Of a stretch of DNA of 64,000 nucleotides, positions 16,566-24,910 are shown piece after piece. Every line of letters starts with the position of its first letter. The first letter of the stretch is position 1. A program made the position numbers and the translations under genes. This DNA is from Pseudomonas frederiksbergensis. GTDB taxonomy: Bacteria > Pseudomonadota > Gammaproteobacteria > Pseudomonadales > Pseudomonadaceae. The notes under the pieces were generated by a model that was given only the letters and a program-made list of their open reading frames with translations, was not told the origin of the DNA and did not search any database. The stretch is taken from NCBI RefSeq assembly GCF_000802155.2, contig NZ_JQGJ02000004.1, forward strand, positions 186,001-250,000. Reading direction: 5' to 3'.

Positions 16566-17105
16566 ATGAAACCCAAGGCTGATGTACCTTTCGTACCGCT
16601 CAATATCGCGGTGCTGACTGTCAGCGACACCCGTACCCTGGAAACCGACACGTCGGGGCAGGTCTTCGTCGACCGGCTTTCGGCAGCTGGGCACAACCTC
16701 GCTGCGCGCGTATTGCTCAAAGATGATCTGTACAAGATCCGCGCGCAAGTCGCCGCCTGGATCGCCGACGAGGTGGTGCAAGTGGTGCTGATCACTGGAG
16801 GCACCGGCTTTACCGGCCGCGACAGTACGCCCGAGGCCGTTGCGTGCCTGTTGGACAAACAGGTCGATGGTTTCGGTGAGTTGTTCCGGCAGATATCCGT
16901 AGCCGACATTGGCACCTCCACTGTGCAGTCCCGGGCTCTGGCGGGACTGGCCAACGGGACGTTGGTGTGCTGCCTGCCGGGCTCGACCAATGCAGTGCGC
17001 ACCGGATGGGACGGCATCCTGGCCGAGCAGCTTGATGCGCGGCACCGGCCATGTAACTTCGTAGCCCATTTGAAACAGGCGGCTCCTTGTGAATCCCGTG
17101 GGTAA
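16566..17105 (+). CDS. moaB: molybdenum cofactor biosynthesis protein MoaB
   Basis: This MoaB/Mog-type protein has 179 residues and adenylates molybdopterin before metal insertion. LNIAVLTVSDTR at the start, LITGGTGFTGRDSTPEA for the molybdopterin-binding loop, and CCLPGSTNAVRTGW are all family hallmarks. It lies 78 bases from divergent mobA and overlaps moeA by 17 bases, so moaB and moeA are one unit. In P. aeruginosa it is the B1-type gene next to moeA. Confidence 0.92.
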   Translation: MKPKADVPFVPLNIAVLTVSDTRTLETDTSGQVFVDRLSAAGHNLAARVLLKDDLYKIRAQVAAWIADEVVQVVLITGGTGFTGRDSTPEAVACLLDKQVDGFGELFRQISVADIGTSTVQSRALAGLANGTLVCCLPGSTNAVRTGWDGILAEQLDARHRPCNFVAHLKQAAPCESRG

Positions 17106-18315
17106 ACCGGGCAAGGCCGGCGCCTTGATGGCCGTCGAGGTCGCGTTGGAGCGCTTGCTTGAGCGTGCGGCAGCTTCGCCTATTGTCCAGCGCGAGCGGG
17201 TGTCCTTGGCACAAGCGCAGGGTCGGGTGCTTGCCGAAGACCTCGTGGCGACGCTCGACTTGCCCCCGTGGTCCAACAGCGCGATGGACGGCTACGCCTT
17301 GCGCCTGGCCGACTCGCGCGGCGAGGCGCTTGCGGTCAGCCAGCGGATCTTCGCGGGGCAGGCCCCGGAACCTTTGGCAGCGGGAACCTGCGCGCGGATC
17401 TTTACCGGCGCGCCGATTCCGGTCGGCGCCGATTGCGTCGAGATGCAGGAAAATGTCGTCGTTGAAGATGATGGGCGGGTAAGGTTCACCCAACCCCTGG
17501 CGATTGGACAAAATATTCGCCCCCAAGGACAGGAAACGACTGTCGGGGAGCAGGTGCTCTGCGCGGGCACCCGCTTGGGTCCGATCGAACTGGGGCTGGC
17601 GGCATCCCTGGGCTGTGCATCGCTGGCGGTTGTGCGAAAAGTGCGCGTGGCGGTTCTGTCCACAGGCGATGAACTTGTGGAGCCTGGCCAGCCCCTGGGG
17701 GCGGGCCAGATCTACAATAGCAATCGCGTGTTGCTCTGTGGCTGGCTGCAACGCCTGGGGTGCGAGGTCGTCGATGCGGGAATCCTGCCCGATGACCTGC
17801 CTGCCACGCGCCATTGCCTGGCCCAGTTGTCGGACGTCGACCTGATCCTGTCCACGGGTGGTGTGTCGGTAGGTGAAGCCGACTTCCTGGGGGTCGCGCT
17901 TCGTGAAGAAGGTGAGCTGACACTCTGGAAACTCGCTATCAAGCCAGGAAAGCCCCTGACGTTCGGGCATTTTCGTGGTGTGCCGGTAATAGGCCTGCCA
18001 GGAAACCCCGCTTCGACGCTGGTGACTTTCGCTCTGTTGGCGCGGCCTTATTTATTGCGACGCCAAGGCGTTCATTCAGTGGCACCGCTCACGTTCAAGG
18101 TGCCAGCCGGTTTTGCCTGGCCGAAGGCGGGCAGTCGGCGGGAATACTTGCGAGGCCGCATCGAGAACGGCCGGGCCATTATCTACCGCAACCAGAGTTC
18201 GGGAGTCCTGCGCAGCGCGGCTTGGGCCGATGGACTGGTCGAAGTCCTCGAAGGGCGGACACTGGTCGAGGGCGATGAAGTGGGCTTCATCCCTTTGAGT
18301 GAAGTGCTGGGTTAA
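17089..18315 (+). CDS. moeA: molybdopterin molybdenumtransferase
   Basis: This 408-residue MoeA inserts molybdate into adenylated molybdopterin. WSNSAMDGYALR is the domain III signature, STGDELVEPGQPLG and LSTGGVSVGEADFL form the molybdopterin-binding domain, and VIGLPGNPAS is a conserved loop. The GTG start at 17089 is inside the end of moaB; an ATG at 17128 is the alternative. A hairpin follows the stop. Confidence 0.92.
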   Translation: MNPVGKPGKAGALMAVEVALERLLERAAASPIVQRERVSLAQAQGRVLAEDLVATLDLPPWSNSAMDGYALRLADSRGEALAVSQRIFAGQAPEPLAAGTCARIFTGAPIPVGADCVEMQENVVVEDDGRVRFTQPLAIGQNIRPQGQETTVGEQVLCAGTRLGPIELGLAASLGCASLAVVRKVRVAVLSTGDELVEPGQPLGAGQIYNSNRVLLCGWLQRLGCEVVDAGILPDDLPATRHCLAQLSDVDLILSTGGVSVGEADFLGVALREEGELTLWKLAIKPGKPLTFGHFRGVPVIGLPGNPASTLVTFALLARPYLLRRQGVHSVAPLTFKVPAGFAWPKAGSRREYLRGRIENGRAIIYRNQSSGVLRSAAWADGLVEVLEGRTLVEGDEVGFIPLSEVLG

Positions 18316-18339
18316 ACCTGATCGCAACTCATCGGTTAC

Positions 18340-18360
18340 GGCCCGAGTTGGAGTCGGGCC
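18340..18360 (+). terminator. hairpin between moeA and the convergent small gene
   Basis: GGCCCGA and TCGGGCC form a perfect seven-base stem with a seven-base loop, followed by TTCG rather than a long T run. Confidence 0.5.
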
Positions 18361-18374
18361 TTCGCGGTGTTCCC

Positions 18375-18680
18375 TTATCGCGACAGCAGCGTCACCAACT
18401 GATCGAAACGGCTGTTGGCGACCCAGCCCAGCAGGCCGACCACTACTGCCGCCGCGCCAGCCAGATAGGCTAGCCGGTGGCGAACCGCTTTTACGTCGGT
18501 ACGGATTTCATCCATGTCCCTGCGGATGTATTTGAGGTGGGTTTCCAGTTCAACGACACGCGGTTCCAAATCAATTCCTCCAGCGGGTTTATTGCAACTT
18601 TTACCTTCGTTTTTTTTGTCGGTTCGCTCGCTCGCGTACGGTCCGAACTGGGGCGGCACCTTGCGTTCATGGCTACGCAT
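18375..18680 (-). CDS. XhlA-like small tail-anchored coiled-coil membrane protein
   Basis: This 101-residue protein starts at the ATG at 18680, which has AAGGAGCG seven bases upstream. After a polar N-terminus, residues about 48-75 form an amphipathic helix (ELETHLKYIRRDMDEIRTDV). A single C-terminal membrane helix follows (LAYLAGAAAVVVGLLGWV). This layout matches the haemolysin XhlA-type family seen in phages and bacterial chromosomes. The start codon overlaps the stop of the upstream small gene, so the two are probably co-translated. Confidence 0.65.
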   Translation of the reverse strand: MRSHERKVPPQFGPYASERTDKKNEGKSCNKPAGGIDLEPRVVELETHLKYIRRDMDEIRTDVKAVRHRLAYLAGAAAVVVGLLGWVANSRFDQLVTLLSR

Positions 18681-18990
18681 AGGACGCTCCTTCCCTGTTG
18701 CCATGATTTATCAAGCGATTCAACGGGCCTCTGGGGGCCATTACATATCCATCCATGGGTGACTCTTCCTTGTTTAAATGATCGTTTGCCAGTTCAAAGC
18801 GACAGAAACCAAGGTGTCTCAATACGGCCAGGGGGTCAATTGAGCTGATTCGCCACGCCTCGTAAGAAAATTCCTTGAATAAATAAATACCCTGGGGAGG
18901 CCCGTCCGCGCCCAGTAGGATTGGCTGGTCGAGACCGTGTCTTTTATTTGAATGGGGCCCTGGCTTTTTCCAGTGAATGTGCGGTCCCAT
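18673..18990 (-). CDS. small conserved-looking hypothetical gene coupled to the XhlA-like gene
   Basis: The frame encodes 105 residues. It ends with a TAG that overlaps the next ATG (ATGCGTAG), a coupling that is hard to explain if this were non-coding. The middle (GIYLFKEFSYEAWRISSID) looks like globular protein. There is no signal or membrane segment. The start is uncertain: the ATG at 18990 has AGGAA too close, and the ATG at 19002 has GGAAGG too close. I do not recognise the family. Otherwise 18705-19024 would be an unexplained gap. Confidence 0.45.
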   Translation of the reverse strand: MGPHIHWKKPGPHSNKRHGLDQPILLGADGPPQGIYLFKEFSYEAWRISSIDPLAVLRHLGFCRFELANDHLNKEESPMDGYVMAPRGPLNRLINHGNREGASYA

Positions 18991-19024
18991 TTCCTGAACC
19001 ATCCTTCCAATGACGGAGACGACG

Positions 19025-19942
19025 ATGAGCAAAGGCAAGGCGCTATTGATCCTGCATGGCAAGCAAGCGCTCAACGAAGAGGTTCGCGCCGCAGTGATGC
19101 TCAAGCGCAAGCACGGGTGGGACCTGGCGGTTCGATTGACCTGGGAAGCCGGTGATGCCCGGCGGTGCGTCGAGGAAGCAATGGCCGCCGGATATACACG
19201 GTTGATTGCCGGTGGCGGCGATGGGACCTTGCGAGATATTGCCGAGGCCATTGTCCAGCAGTCTGGCGATGCCAGCCTGGTGTTGCTGCCACTGGGCACC
19301 GCCAACGATTTTTCCCGGGCGGCCGGTGTCCCGCTGGAGCCTGAGCAGGCCCTGGATCTGCTGGATGTCGAGCCCAGGGCGGTCGATGTGGGGGAGGTGG
19401 GCGGGAGGATTTTCCTTAACATGGCGACGGGTGGCTTTGGTAGCCAGGTGACGGCGAACACGTCCGAAGACCTGAAAAAAGTGCTCGGCGGCGCCGCCTA
19501 TCTGTTTACCGGTCTTTCTCGATTCAGCGAGCTGAGCGCAGCCTATGGCGAACTGCAAGGGCCTGGTTTCCACTGGCGCGGTGATCTGTTGGCATTGGGC
19601 ATAGGCAATGGCCGGCAGGCCGGTGGAGGCCATATGCTGTGCCCTGAGGCGTTGGCGGACGATGGACTACTCGACATCAGCATCCTGCCGGCGCCCCAAG
19701 AGGTTGTCAGCACGCTGAAGGATCTGCTGGCCGGCGGCCTGGGAATTGACAACATGTTCGTGCGGGCACGCTTGCCCTGGGTGGAAATCAAGGTAGCCCA
19801 AGGGCTGGATATCAATCTGGATGGCGAGCCCCTACAGGTCGACAAGCTGCGTTTTACCTTGCGGCCCAAGGCTCTGCGGGTGCATTTGCCGGCGGATTCG
19901 CCGCTGTTGGGATCGCCCGGACTGCTCAATCGTCCAGGCTGA
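19025..19942 (+). CDS. yegS: YegS-like diacylglycerol/lipid kinase
   Basis: This 305-residue protein is of the diacylglycerol kinase catalytic family, which phosphorylates lipids at the inner membrane. The nucleotide loop GGGDGTLRDI is at residues 63-72, LPLGTANDFSRA follows, and LNMATGGFGSQV is the conserved core. The C-terminal INLDGEPLQVDKLRFTLRPKALRV is typical of YegS. The ATG at 19025 has GGAG five bases upstream; the ATG at 19010 has none. Its end overlaps the convergent response-regulator gene by 17 bases. Confidence 0.9.
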   Translation: MSKGKALLILHGKQALNEEVRAAVMLKRKHGWDLAVRLTWEAGDARRCVEEAMAAGYTRLIAGGGDGTLRDIAEAIVQQSGDASLVLLPLGTANDFSRAAGVPLEPEQALDLLDVEPRAVDVGEVGGRIFLNMATGGFGSQVTANTSEDLKKVLGGAAYLFTGLSRFSELSAAYGELQGPGFHWRGDLLALGIGNGRQAGGGHMLCPEALADDGLLDISILPAPQEVVSTLKDLLAGGLGIDNMFVRARLPWVEIKVAQGLDINLDGEPLQVDKLRFTLRPKALRVHLPADSPLLGSPGLLNRPG

Positions 19943-20585
19943 TAATCTGCTCGCGTACTGCAAACAACACCAGGCCTGCCACATCATGGATCTGCAGGCG
20001 CTTCATGATCTGGGCGCGATGGGTCTCTACCGTCTTGATGCTCAGGCTGAGGCCGTTGGCAATTTCCCGCGTGGACTTGCCGCGCACGATCAGCCGCAGG
20101 ATTTCCAGCTGGCGCGCCGTCAAGTTGTGGGTCTGGGCAGGATTGGGCTGCTGTTTCTGGGTCCGGGTCAGCGCCTGGTTGATCACGGTATGGGCGATGG
20201 CCGGGCTCAGGTAGCGCTCGTTGTTGCGTAGCGCTTCCAGGGCGTGCTCCAGTTCGGTGGGGGTGGCGTCCTTGAGCAGATACCCATGGGCGCCGGATTC
20301 CAGTGCCTGCATGATCACCTCTGGATCGGTGTGCATGGACAGGATCAATACTTTGCTGTGGGGGCGGACCTGCTTGAGTTGTTGCAAGGCTTGCAGGCCG
20401 CTGGTGTCTTTCATGGAAATATCCAGCAGCACGATATCGGGGTTGAGTCGCTCCACCAGCCCCAACAATTGTGCGCCGTCGTTGGCTTCGCCGACCACGG
20501 CGTAGCCAGGCAGGTCGAGGACCAGGGCGCGTACACCGGCCCTGATCAGCGAATGGTCATCTACCAAAAGCAAATTACAAGTCAA
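19926..20585 (-). CDS. NarL/LuxR-family response regulator
   Basis: The 219-residue protein has a receiver domain (Asp 9/10, phospho-acceptor Asp 55 in DIVLLDISM, Lys in YLLKDA). A C-terminal LuxR-type helix-turn-helix (LTARQLEILRLIVRGKSTREIANGLSLSIKTVETH) follows. It starts inside the end of the sensor kinase gene (ATGA overlap), so the pair is one operon. It resembles the ErdR-type regulators of Pseudomonas carbon metabolism, but here it has its own adjacent kinase, so the target is left open. Confidence 0.92.
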   Translation of the reverse strand: MTCNLLLVDDHSLIRAGVRALVLDLPGYAVVGEANDGAQLLGLVERLNPDIVLLDISMKDTSGLQALQQLKQVRPHSKVLILSMHTDPEVIMQALESGAHGYLLKDATPTELEHALEALRNNERYLSPAIAHTVINQALTRTQKQQPNPAQTHNLTARQLEILRLIVRGKSTREIANGLSLSIKTVETHRAQIMKRLQIHDVAGLVLFAVREQIISLDD

Positions 20586-21475
20586 TGGAGAACCTTATTC
20601 TTGCTGGCCCGTTCCAGGGTGCGAGGCGCCCACGGAAAACGAGCTTCGATATGCGTGCCTTTGCCGGTCTCGCTGGTTACCTTGAGCGTGCCGCCCAGTT
20701 GTTCGACTCGCTCCGACATGCCGGCCATGCCACGTTGCCCTTCACGAGCGGGATGGGGAGCGGGGACAAACCCCTGGCCGTCATCACTGATCAGCAATGT
20801 CAGCCCTTCGGGCAGTCGTTGCAGGCGCACCAGCAGGTTCTTTGCCTGGGCGTGGCGCAGGATGTTGGTGACCGCTTCCTGGGTAATCCGAAAAGCCGCT
20901 ACGGTCATTTCTTCCGGTATACCGGTCATGCGCTGCTGGCAATCCAGGCTCCAGTTGACCGGCGTATTTGCCAGGGTCTTGAGCAGATGGGCGCGTAGGC
21001 TGGCTTCGAGTCCCAGGCTGGTCAGTTGTCTTGGATTGAGGATCGCCGACACGTCGCGCACTTTGTTCAGCGTTTCGTCGAGCGTCTCGCTGAGAACTGA
21101 GCACTGGCTCCGCAGCTCTTCCGGCATGCGGCGCTTGAGCCATTCGCTTTGCAGCTTTGCCGCTGTCAATAATTGACCGATATCGTCGTGCAATTCCCGG
21201 CTGAGCCGATGACGCTCATTTTCCTGAACCTCAAGCAGCCGGTCAGCGAGTTCCTGCGGCTGGAACTTGATGGACTTTCGTGACAACCGGTAGTGGATCC
21301 AGACACAGGCAAGGGCCGCAACATTCAACGCCAGCAAGCTCAACGGCACCGTGAGGGCCGACAAGTAAGCCAGCAGGCAACCGAGGGTCGAGCAGATGCA
21401 CAGGAACAGTGTGAACCGGCGGGCGTTTTCTCGGGAGGGTGGCCAGGAAATGAATGACTTGAAGCTGGCGTACAT
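20582..21475 (-). CDS. NarX/DegS-type sensor histidine kinase
   Basis: This 297-residue membrane kinase has two closely spaced hydrophobic helices at residues 20-62 with almost no periplasmic loop. A HisKA_3 dimerisation box (ENERHRLSRELHDDIGQLL, His 96) and an HATPase domain (EAVTNILRHAQA, ISDDGQGF, GTHIEARFPW) follow. With so little exposed outside, it probably senses a membrane or cytoplasmic cue. The ATG at 21475 is preferred over a TTG at 21490. It is the first gene of the two-component operon. Confidence 0.9.
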   Translation of the reverse strand: MYASFKSFISWPPSRENARRFTLFLCICSTLGCLLAYLSALTVPLSLLALNVAALACVWIHYRLSRKSIKFQPQELADRLLEVQENERHRLSRELHDDIGQLLTAAKLQSEWLKRRMPEELRSQCSVLSETLDETLNKVRDVSAILNPRQLTSLGLEASLRAHLLKTLANTPVNWSLDCQQRMTGIPEEMTVAAFRITQEAVTNILRHAQAKNLLVRLQRLPEGLTLLISDDGQGFVPAPHPAREGQRGMAGMSERVEQLGGTLKVTSETGKGTHIEARFPWAPRTLERASKNKVLH

Positions 21476-21700
21476 AGCGGATGGAGCCAATGGATGTTCG
21501 CTGCGGGCAAGCCGGTCAGCGCATCTGACGGGCCGGGTCGGGTAAACGTTTCAGGTCGGGGACGGCTTCAGTTGGCGGCGGCTGGTTGAAGCGACTGACG
21601 CGAGACATAGTACCACTTCAAATATCGTTGGTCGCGCTCGGCTTGGCGACCGGAAAGCTCGAGGAACCAGGCACAGGGACGCGGGGTGCGACAAGCACGC

Positions 21701-22168
21701 TCATGCTTGTTTCTGGACGAAGGGCACCAATGCCAGCGGGCGCGGTGGTTGCAACGCCTGGCAGGGGTTCTGGCCCACCTGGAAGGCGAAGGCTTCGATG
21801 AGTGAGGTCTGTTCGCTGCTGTCCAAGCCCAGTTTGCCGGTGGTGTGGTCGACCAGCTCCAATTGCCAGGCCATGAGCGTGAAGCAATCCTTCAGCGCGC
21901 CCAGTGCCTGTTCGTGCAGTTCCATGTCTTGCGCATGGCTGAGCAAGCCGTGGATGTGCAACGAGAACTCCGAAACGGCCTCCAGCGCCAGCGCATCGGC
22001 CTTGTTTGCCAGCTTCAGCAGCGTACTGAGCATGCAATCAATGGCGTCTTTGTCATTGCTGATCAATTGCAGGTGGCTCAGGCACTCTTCCGACTTGGCC
22101 AAGAGGGTCTCGGCTTCGATCAGGAACTCAGGAAGGCGCTGGCTCCAATTCTTGCGATCGTTCGGCAT
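21701..22168 (-). CDS. helical hypothetical protein upstream of the two-component operon
   Basis: This 155-residue protein starts at the ATG at 22168 (GGAGAT five bases upstream). It has no signal peptide. It is predicted almost wholly helical, with a four-helix-bundle-like pattern reminiscent of Hpt/CheA P1 domains. The diagnostic HxLKG phospho-site is not present, so it should not be called a phosphotransfer protein. It lies divergent from cheV and on the same strand as the kinase pair, 225 bases before it. Function unknown. Confidence 0.6.
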   Translation of the reverse strand: MPNDRKNWSQRLPEFLIEAETLLAKSEECLSHLQLISNDKDAIDCMLSTLLKLANKADALALEAVSEFSLHIHGLLSHAQDMELHEQALGALKDCFTLMAWQLELVDHTTGKLGLDSSEQTSLIEAFAFQVGQNPCQALQPPRPLALVPFVQKQA

Positions 22169-22421
22169 GCTTATCTCCACAACATCATGTCAGGCGAAAA
22201 GTAACTCGCGCGTGGCGAACGGTTGGATCTCATGGCTGTTGACGAACGAAGACGCCCGGCGAGCCCATGCCGTTCGGCAAAGGCCTGCTGATCGCGAACG
22301 ATTGCACGGGCGGGATCGGCCGGAAGGCTTGAGGTCCGATGTCCTGCAGTGGCGCACAAAAGCCTGACTCCGTTCAGCAATGAGAATGGCGTCACATTAA
22401 TGGCTATTGGATAGCGGGAAT

Positions 22422-22463
22422 ATCAGGTTGGACCTGATTGTGCCTAGGGGAATCCCTTAGGCA
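22422..22463. promoter_or_regulatory. two adjacent palindromes in the gap between the helical protein gene and cheV
   Basis: ATCAGGT-TGG-ACCTGAT (22422-22438) is a perfect seven-base palindrome. Two bases later TGCCTAGGGG-AAT-CCCTTAGGCA (22441-22463) is a near-perfect ten-base palindrome. They lie in the 483-base gene-free gap 22169-22651. The spacing and size suggest dimer operator sites. No regulator is assigned. Confidence 0.45.
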
Positions 22464-22583
22464 GGGGAACTTTGTGCGCAGAATGGAGTCGCGCAGCGAA
22501 ATAATAACGGGGAAAAACGGAACGCCAGTAAAGCATGATGTTAATGTGACATCAATCCCCCGCGACGGTATTTCATATCGGGG

Positions 22584-22610
22584 TCAAGAACCGGCTCTGG
22601 CAGCCGATAG
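22584..22610 (+). promoter_or_regulatory. FliA (sigma-28) promoter of cheV
   Basis: TCAAGAAC-N11-GCCGATAG matches the flagellar sigma consensus TAAAGTTT-N11-GCCGATAA, with exact spacing and a seven-base match at the -10. It lies 42 bases before the cheV ATG. Confidence 0.85.
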
Positions 22611-22651
22611 AGCCTTTATAAGATTCATCCGAACAAGCCCAGGAGTCATCG

Positions 22652-23575
22652 ATGGCCGGCATTCTCGACACAGTAGATCAACGAACCCAACTGGTGGGTG
22701 AGAATCGCCTGGAAATTCTCATGTTCCGCCTGGCAGGACGGCAATTGTTCGCCATTAACGTGTTCAAGGTCCAGGAAGTGTTGCAACTGCCGAAGCTGAC
22801 CTTGATGCCCCAGCGCCATCCATTCGTCTGCGGCGTGGTCAACCTGCGGGGCCAGACGTTGCCGGTCATCGATCTGTCCCAGGCCATCGGCATGCGTCCG
22901 CTGGTGCCAGGGCCGAACAGCACCATCATCGTCACGGAGTACAACCGCTCGGTCCAGGCGTTCCTGGTGGGCGGCGTTGATCGCATCGTCAACATGAACT
23001 GGGAAGCGATCCTGCCGCCCCCGACCAGCGCCGGTCGCGAGCATTACCTGACGGCCATCAGCAAAGTGGACGACCAGTTGGTGGAAATCATCGACGTGGA
23101 AAAAGTCCTGGCGGAGATCGTTCCGTACAACGCCAAGGTCTCCCGGGACAAACTCGAGGATCCGGTGCTGGAGCGCGCCCGTGGCCGCGAGGTCTTGCTG
23201 GTGGACGACTCCAATGTCGCGCTTTCTCAGTTGCGCGATACCCTGGGCCAGTTGGGCGTGAAGATGCACATCGCCAGCGACGGCCTGAAGGCGCTGAACA
23301 TGCTCAAGGCCTGGGCTGATTCCGGCGAGGTGATGACCGACAAGCTGCTGATGATCTTCACCGACGCGGAAATGCCCGAAATGGACGGTTATCGCCTGAC
23401 CACCGAAATCCGCAACGACCCACGCCTGCGTGGGCTCTACGTGGTATTGCATACCTCGTTGTCCGGAAGCTTCAACGACTCGATGGTCAAGAAGGTCGGC
23501 TGTGACAATTTCCTCTCCAAGTTCCAGCCGGACAAGCTCGTCGATGTGGTGCGCCAGCGGTTGATGCTCGACTGA
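22652..23575 (+). CDS. cheV: chemotaxis coupling protein CheV
   Basis: This 307-residue cytoplasmic adaptor links chemoreceptors to CheA. The N-terminal CheW domain spans residues 15-155 (FRLAGRQLFAINVFKVQEV, VCGVVNLRGQTLPVIDL). The C-terminal receiver spans residues 175-305 (REVLLVDDSNVAL, phospho-acceptor Asp in IFTDAEMPEMDG, Lys in FLSKFQPDKL). AGGAG precedes the ATG, and a sigma-28 promoter lies just upstream, so it is expressed with the late flagellar genes even though no other flagellar gene is nearby. Confidence 0.95.
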   Translation: MAGILDTVDQRTQLVGENRLEILMFRLAGRQLFAINVFKVQEVLQLPKLTLMPQRHPFVCGVVNLRGQTLPVIDLSQAIGMRPLVPGPNSTIIVTEYNRSVQAFLVGGVDRIVNMNWEAILPPPTSAGREHYLTAISKVDDQLVEIIDVEKVLAEIVPYNAKVSRDKLEDPVLERARGREVLLVDDSNVALSQLRDTLGQLGVKMHIASDGLKALNMLKAWADSGEVMTDKLLMIFTDAEMPEMDGYRLTTEIRNDPRLRGLYVVLHTSLSGSFNDSMVKKVGCDNFLSKFQPDKLVDVVRQRLMLD

Positions 23576-23647
23576 GGCCAATCGAGGTTTGCTTCGTCGA
23601 CCGGCTCGTATAAGGTTGCGTTTTTTCGCCTCCCAGGGAAGTCGACC

Positions 23648-24457
23648 ATGTTGCGGCTGAGCGCGCTGTACCGTTATCCATTGAAGTCCGGCAAGGGCCA
23701 GCCATTGCAAGGGATTGGCCTGGACAAGCTCGGGCTCGACGGTGATCGGCGCTGGATGCTGGTGGACGAGGCCAGCGGCCGGTTCCTGACCCAGCGGGCC
23801 GTGGCGAAGATGAGCCAGCTCTCGGCGCTGTGGAACGAGGCGGGTGGCCTGACGCTCAGCGCGCCGGGCCATGGCGCCATCGAAGTGCCGCTGCCGCCTT
23901 TCCTCGAAGAACAACGGCGGGGCGTGATTATCTGGCGTGACACGCTGCGCGTACCGGATGCCGGTGACGAGGCGGCGGCATGGGTCAGCGCATTTATCGG
24001 CAGTCCTACCCGGCTGGTCCACGTGCCGGTGGAATTGGCCCGCACGACGGCCGCCGGTTATGGCAAGGACGATGACAAGGTTGCCTTCGCCGACGGTTTC
24101 CCCTTGCTGTTGATTGGCCAGGCTTCATTGCAGGATCTGTCTGGCAGGGTCGGTCGCCCGCTGGAAATGCTGCGCTTTCGTCCGAACCTGGTGGTCGAGG
24201 GCAGCGAGGCCTTCGCGGAGGATGGTTGGAAGCGGATTCGCATCGGCGATGTGGAGTTCCGGGTGGTCAAGCCGTGCTCGCGCTGCATCATGACCACGAT
24301 CGATCCGCAGACCGGTGAGCGCGATCCGCAGCGCGAGCCTTTCGCAACGCTGCAGCAGTATCGGTCTACTCCGGACGGCGCGATGTTCGGCCAGAACCTG
24401 GTGAACGACGGTCATGGCAGCCTCGAAGTAGGCATGCCGGTAGAAGTGCTGGAATAA
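23648..24457 (+). CDS. MOSC domain protein (YcbX-like)
   Basis: This 269-residue protein has an N-terminal beta-barrel MOSC_N domain (LYRYPLKSGKGQPLQG, GLDGDRRWMLVD) and a C-terminal MOSC domain. The conserved Cys is in FRVVKPCSRCIMTTIDP. It belongs to the molybdenum-binding sulfur-carrier family that includes YcbX/mARC N-hydroxylamine reductases. There is no ferredoxin domain at the C-terminus, unlike E. coli YcbX, so it would need a separate electron donor. It is a single gene closed by a strong terminator. Confidence 0.88.
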   Translation: MLRLSALYRYPLKSGKGQPLQGIGLDKLGLDGDRRWMLVDEASGRFLTQRAVAKMSQLSALWNEAGGLTLSAPGHGAIEVPLPPFLEEQRRGVIIWRDTLRVPDAGDEAAAWVSAFIGSPTRLVHVPVELARTTAAGYGKDDDKVAFADGFPLLLIGQASLQDLSGRVGRPLEMLRFRPNLVVEGSEAFAEDGWKRIRIGDVEFRVVKPCSRCIMTTIDPQTGERDPQREPFATLQQYRSTPDGAMFGQNLVNDGHGSLEVGMPVEVLE

Positions 24458-24490
24458 AAAATGCCCGTGTCGTTGGACACGGGCATTTTT
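24457..24490 (+). terminator. intrinsic terminator after the MOSC gene
   Basis: AAAAATGCCCGTGTC and GACACGGGCATTTTT are perfectly complementary with a GTTG loop. The stem starts at the stop codon and can act in both directions. Confidence 0.92.
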
Positions 24491-24546
24491 GTTTATCACC
24501 AATCGCTTTTGCGCGAGGGGAGTAAACCTCCCCGCTACCGCTCGAC

Positions 24547-24831
24547 TCAGCCGCGATATTCGCACAGGTAAGCCGTGTCGACCGCGACCTTGAGCTGGAA
24601 CTTGCTGTTGGCCGGGACATTGAACTGGCTGCCGGCCGCGAAGGTTTCCCAGTCGGTGCTGTCAGGCAGTTTCACGGTCAGGGCGCCCGAAACGACATGC
24701 ATGATCTCCCGCTGGGCGGTACCGAATTCGTATTCGCCCGGTGCCATGACGCCGATGGTCGCGGGGCCTTCGGCAGTGCCGAACGCGATCGACTTGACGG
24801 TGCCGTCGAAGTACTCGTTGACTTTGAACAT
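24547..24831 (-). CDS. ppnP: pyrimidine/purine nucleoside phosphorylase
   Basis: This 94-residue single-domain cupin matches PpnP (formerly DUF1255), which splits nucleosides with phosphate. [16 protein letters not shown] at the start, [25 protein letters not shown] in the middle and [13 protein letters not shown] near the end are family hallmarks, and the length is exactly typical. The ATG at 24831 is chosen because the family starts MFxVNEYF. Confidence 0.93.
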   Translation of the reverse strand: MFKVNEYFDGTVKSIAFGTAEGPATIGVMAPGEYEFGTAQREIMHVVSGALTVKLPDSTDWETFAAGSQFNVPANSKFQLKVAVDTAYLCEYRG

Positions 24832-24910
24832 GGGCGATTCCTCGAAAAAGGGCTGAAAAAGGCCGGCCAGTATGCACAAGGCCACACGGGCCGTCATCTG
24901 CTGCGCCGGC

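Noticed and set aside
16810..17970. 386-codon frame antisense to moaB-moeA
   Set aside because: It overlaps two certain genes and has the Arg/Gln-rich composition of a shadow.
21701..22168. Calling the helical protein an Hpt phosphotransfer protein
   Set aside because: The required HxLKG-like phosphorylation motif is absent despite the four-helix appearance.
22646..24022. 458-codon frame antisense to cheV and the MOSC gene
   Set aside because: It crosses two well-supported genes on the opposite strand and has a His/Gln-rich shadow composition.
24511..24540. GAGGGGAG/CTCCCC inverted repeat before the ppnP end
   Set aside because: The arms are short and lie next to a much stronger terminator; it may be a decayed REP but cannot be supported.
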